Positions 61,798 to 64,000 of a stretch of DNA of 64,000 bases are shown here, one piece after another (within the stretch, counting starts at the first letter, position 1; each line of letters begins with the position of its first letter). The position numbers and the translations under genes were made by a program. The notes beneath the pieces were generated by a model. That model saw nothing but the letters and a program-made list of their open reading frames with translations, was not told the origin of the DNA and made no database searches. Origin of the DNA: Sporosarcina sp. ACRSM. GTDB lineage: Bacteria; Bacillota; Bacilli; Bacillales_A; Planococcaceae. Location of the stretch: assembly GCF_022346545.1 (NCBI RefSeq), contig NZ_JAKRNU010000004.1, positions 273,711-337,710 on the forward strand, in the 5' to 3' direction.

Positions 61798-61836
61798 GAA
61801 ATCCCTGCATGGCATTTAGCTCATGCAGGGATTTTA
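61798..61836. terminator. terminator between modC and the convergent regulator
   Basis: ATCCCTGCAT (61801-61810) pairs with ATGCAGGGAT (61823-61832) with AAA/TTT ends, suited to both directions. Confidence 0.85.
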
Positions 61837-61945
61837 TCTTCATTCAGAAGATAAAGCCTCCGACGGATGTCACAGATTTTGAAAGAAGTGAATTGAGCTT
61901 TGCTCAATTCAAAATCTGGACGGAATTACACCAAGGCGTAATTGA

Positions 61946-62890
61946 TTATGAAGTCTCGTCAATCACCTGTCCGATACGGGATAAATCATAGCCGCCAATG
62001 GCTTCCAGTTCATTGCGCAAGGCGTCCGATTGCAAAATAGTTTGTATCGTTGCGATGAGGGCGCTGTTTTCCGGAGTATTTCGGATGACTAAATCATAGC
62101 TCTCCTGAATGATGGGGATGAAATCCACTCCGACGAGGCGCGCGGTTTTTTCAATGCCGACGCCGACATCGGCTTGGCCGCTCAGTACTTTCGTTGCCAC
62201 ACCGATATGATTGGATTCTTCCATGTCATACCCTTTGATCGTGGAAGGTGTGATGCCTGTCAGCCGTAAGTTTTCGTCGATCAACACCCTTACGCCTGAG
62301 CCTTTTTCCCGATTTACCATTTGAATGTTAGGATGTGCCAAATCGGACCACCCTTGAATGCGTTTCGGGTTCCCTTTGGGGACATAGAACCCTTCCTGAC
62401 GCGCCAGAAAGTGGAGGACGATGTAAGGATGGTTGACCAGAATTCTGCGGATATAGGGCAAATTATAGGTGGCTGTCTCTCCATCGAATAAATGGGTACT
62501 GACGACATCCGCGTCGCCTTGATACATGGAAATCAAACTATTAAGGCTGCCTGTATATGCGCGAAGCGGGCGATAGCCGGTTGCACTCTTTTCAATATAA
62601 TTCGCCAGAATGTCCAAACTAATATCCTGCCCGCTAATGATGATTTGGCGCGTGGCTGTTGTAGGTTGTGGATGCTCGACGGTGATATGAGGCAGATCCC
62701 TTTTGTTCAGCGGATACCCGCTTTTGGCTTGTTCTTTATACGCCTCCAAGTCATGGGCATCTACACGGATTTGTCGGCCGACACGATAGGAAGGCAAGTC
62801 TCCTTTCTTGATGAGATCATAGACGGTCAACTTGGAGACTTTCAAAATATGGGCAATCTCTTCCGTTGTATAAGAAACGGTTTCTGTCAT
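61946..62890 (-). CDS. yvgK: HTH regulator with periplasmic-binding-protein-like domain (YvgK type)
   Basis: 314 residues. Residues 1-55 are an excisionase/MerR-like helix-turn-helix (TTEEIAHILKVSKLTVYDLI; VGRQIRVDAHDLEAY). Residues about 80-310 form a substrate-binding-protein fold (SGQDISLDILANYIEK, GSLNSLISMYQGDADVV, REKGSGVRVLIDE, VLSGQADVGVGIEKTA) as in the molybdate-binding domains of YvgK, the Bacillus protein encoded beside yvgLM (modAB). Convergent with modABC. Probably senses molybdate or a related anion and represses modABC via the 59574-59609 palindromes. Confidence 0.8.
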   Translation of the reverse strand: MTETVSYTTEEIAHILKVSKLTVYDLIKKGDLPSYRVGRQIRVDAHDLEAYKEQAKSGYPLNKRDLPHITVEHPQPTTATRQIIISGQDISLDILANYIEKSATGYRPLRAYTGSLNSLISMYQGDADVVSTHLFDGETATYNLPYIRRILVNHPYIVLHFLARQEGFYVPKGNPKRIQGWSDLAHPNIQMVNREKGSGVRVLIDENLRLTGITPSTIKGYDMEESNHIGVATKVLSGQADVGVGIEKTARLVGVDFIPIIQESYDLVIRNTPENSALIATIQTILQSDALRNELEAIGGYDLSRIGQVIDETS

Positions 62891-63063
62891 GTCCCAAACA
62901 CCTCTTTTCCAATGCTCGATGGGATGGGTACCTCTTTTCCTTCAGTATAGCAAAGCTTCTAGGCATCACCTAATCAAAGTTGCGGGATGGATGACCGTCG
63001 TTGTCGTGATGGCCAGTACTTCTGTGGTAAAGTAGAAAAGAGTAAAGTTAAGGAGGGTTTTCG

Positions 63064-63360
63064 ATGAAAGAAATTACAACGACTGAAGTACAAGAACGAT
63101 TGGAAAAAGGCGAGACACTCCATCTTGTCGATGTGCGTGAAGCGGATGAAGTGGCGGAAGGCATTATTCCAGGTGCCATCCATATCCCATTAGGGGAAGT
63201 TCCAACACGAATGGAGGAGTTGGACAAATCGAAGCCTTATATCTTCATCTGTCGATCTGGCGGACGCAGTGGACGTGCAACGGATTTTCTGACGGAAGAA
63301 GGATACGATGTTACAAACATGGTCGGCGGCATGCTGGCTTGGGAAGGCGCAACGGAATAA
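63064..63360 (+). CDS. single-domain rhodanese-like protein
   Basis: 98 residues, one rhodanese domain with active-site Cys63 in CRSGGRSG and the DVREADEVAEGIIPGAIHIP motif. Small cytosolic sulfurtransferases of this type carry persulfide sulfur; the acceptor is unknown. AAGGAGGG ribosome-binding site. Divergent from the molybdate regulator. Confidence 0.92.
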   Translation: MKEITTTEVQERLEKGETLHLVDVREADEVAEGIIPGAIHIPLGEVPTRMEELDKSKPYIFICRSGGRSGRATDFLTEEGYDVTNMVGGMLAWEGATE

Positions 63361-63371
63361 ATCAGTAGCGG

Positions 63372-63403
63372 AAAGGCCCTTTTTTTTAAGGGTCTTTTTT
63401 TGT
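63372..63403 (+). terminator. terminator of the rhodanese gene
   Basis: AGGCCCTT pairs with AAGGGTCT (one G-T), followed by TTTTTTT. Confidence 0.8.
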
Positions 63404-63420
63404 TGTTAAAGTCGGTATTC

Positions 63421-64000
63421 TAGCGCTCAAAGATCGCGCTAAGTGATCAAAGTGAATCCTGAGCGCTCAAACCTCGCGCCAAGTGATCAAAGTGACTTCT
63501 GGGCGCTCAAACCCTGCGCCAAGCGATCAACACGACTTTCAAGTGCTCAAAGATTGCGCCAAGTGATCAAAGTGACTTCCGAGCGCTCAAACCTTGCGCC
63601 AAGCGATCAACACGACTTTCAAGTGCTCAAAGATTGCGCCAAGTGATCAAAGTGACTTCCGAGCGCTCAAAGATCGCATCAAGTGATCAAAGTGACTTCC
63701 AAGCGCTCAAAGATCGTCCCAAGTGATCAAAGTGACTTCCGAGCGCTCAAAGATCGCATCAAGTGATCAAAGTGACTTCCGAGCGCTCAAAGATCGCATC
63801 AAGTGATCAAAGTGACTTCTGAGCGCTCAAAGATCGTCCCAAGTGATCAAAGTGACTTCCGAGCGCTCAAAGATCGCATCAAGTGATCAAAGTGACTTCC
63901 GAGCGCTCAAAGATCGCATCAAGTGATCAAAGTGACTTCCGAGCGCTCAAAGATCGCATCAAGTGATCAAAGTGACTTCTGAGCGCTCAAAGATCGTCCC
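63421..64000 (+). repeat. 40-bp tandem array built of two 20-bp half-units
   Basis: About 14 copies of a 40-bp unit that alternates AAGTGATCAAAGTGACTT- and GAGCGCTCAAAGATCGC-type halves; both halves share a G[AC]TCAAA core at the same position. Copies toward the right are more alike, those at the left more diverged. It runs off the window. Short open frames in it are by-products of the repeat. Confidence 0.92.

Noticed and set aside
63443..63646. 67-codon open frame in the 40-bp array
   Set aside because: A 40-bp period is not a multiple of three, there is no ribosome-binding site, and the peptide is just the repeat read in frame.
63421..64000. Possible CRISPR array
   Set aside because: The units are contiguous and similar throughout; there are no unique spacers and no cas genes. 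It is a plain tandem repeat.

Overview
The window is chromosomal DNA of a spore-forming, low-to-moderate GC Bacillota, most likely class Bacilli. The evidence is the rpoB-rpoC/str/S10/spc/alpha ribosomal superoperon in Bacillus order, RpoB, RpoC and IF-1 proteins close to those of Bacillus, a zinc-type S14 and L36, a GerA-type germinant receptor operon and a CotH spore-coat kinase homologue. A Sporosarcina-like member of the Planococcaceae is plausible but is an inference.

Layout. (1) 1-33060: transcription and translation core, all on the plus strand: rpoB, rpoC, an L7Ae-like protein, rpsL, rpsG, fusA, tuf, an interposed transporter (YuiF type), rpsJ to secY-adk, infA, rpmJ, rpsM, rpsK, rpoA, rplQ, the ECF transporter module ecfA1-ecfA2-ecfT, truA, rplM and rpsI. 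map and the KOW-domain gene usually found between adk and infA are missing; a roughly 430-nt gap lies there instead. (2) 33045-45337: an AT-rich 12.3-kb integrative element inserted at the last codons of rpsI and bounded by 16-bp direct repeats. Its left part carries tyrosine integrase, excisionase, a Rep_trans/MobT-type relaxase, an FtsK-type coupling ATPase and small accessory genes, but no type IV secretion genes. Its right part carries a broken radC, a complete gerA-gerB-gerC germinant receptor operon and debris of an IS21 transposase fused to a type III methyltransferase fragment. (3) 45338-50260: a high-GC two-gene cassette (secreted GH3 glycosidase and beta-helix lipoprotein) with base composition unlike its surroundings, flanked by two copies of the same terminator plus tandem-repeat block. 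(4) 50596-55798: an OmpR-type two-component system followed by a VTC-domain protein, a DUF4956 membrane protein and a CotH-type kinase. (5) 56048-59320: MarR regulator, luciferase-like oxidoreductase and a 14-TM drug exporter, with clear palindromic operators. (6) 59626-62890: molybdate ABC transporter modABC with a convergent HTH/substrate-binding regulator of YvgK type. (7) 63064-64000: a rhodanese gene and a tandem array running off the window edge.

How they work together. Regions 1 and 2 meet in rpsI: the element restores the S9 stop codon and appears to supply its own hairpin terminator, while the native terminator has been pushed 12 kb downstream. The element carries a sporulation-linked trait (germinant sensing) rather than the usual resistance cargo. 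The most unusual non-coding signal is a family of 21-bp repeats in a five-unit higher-order arrangement (four of 21 bp and one of about 19-20 bp). It recurs in at least four intergenic sites, always just downstream of a transcription terminator and in the same orientation.
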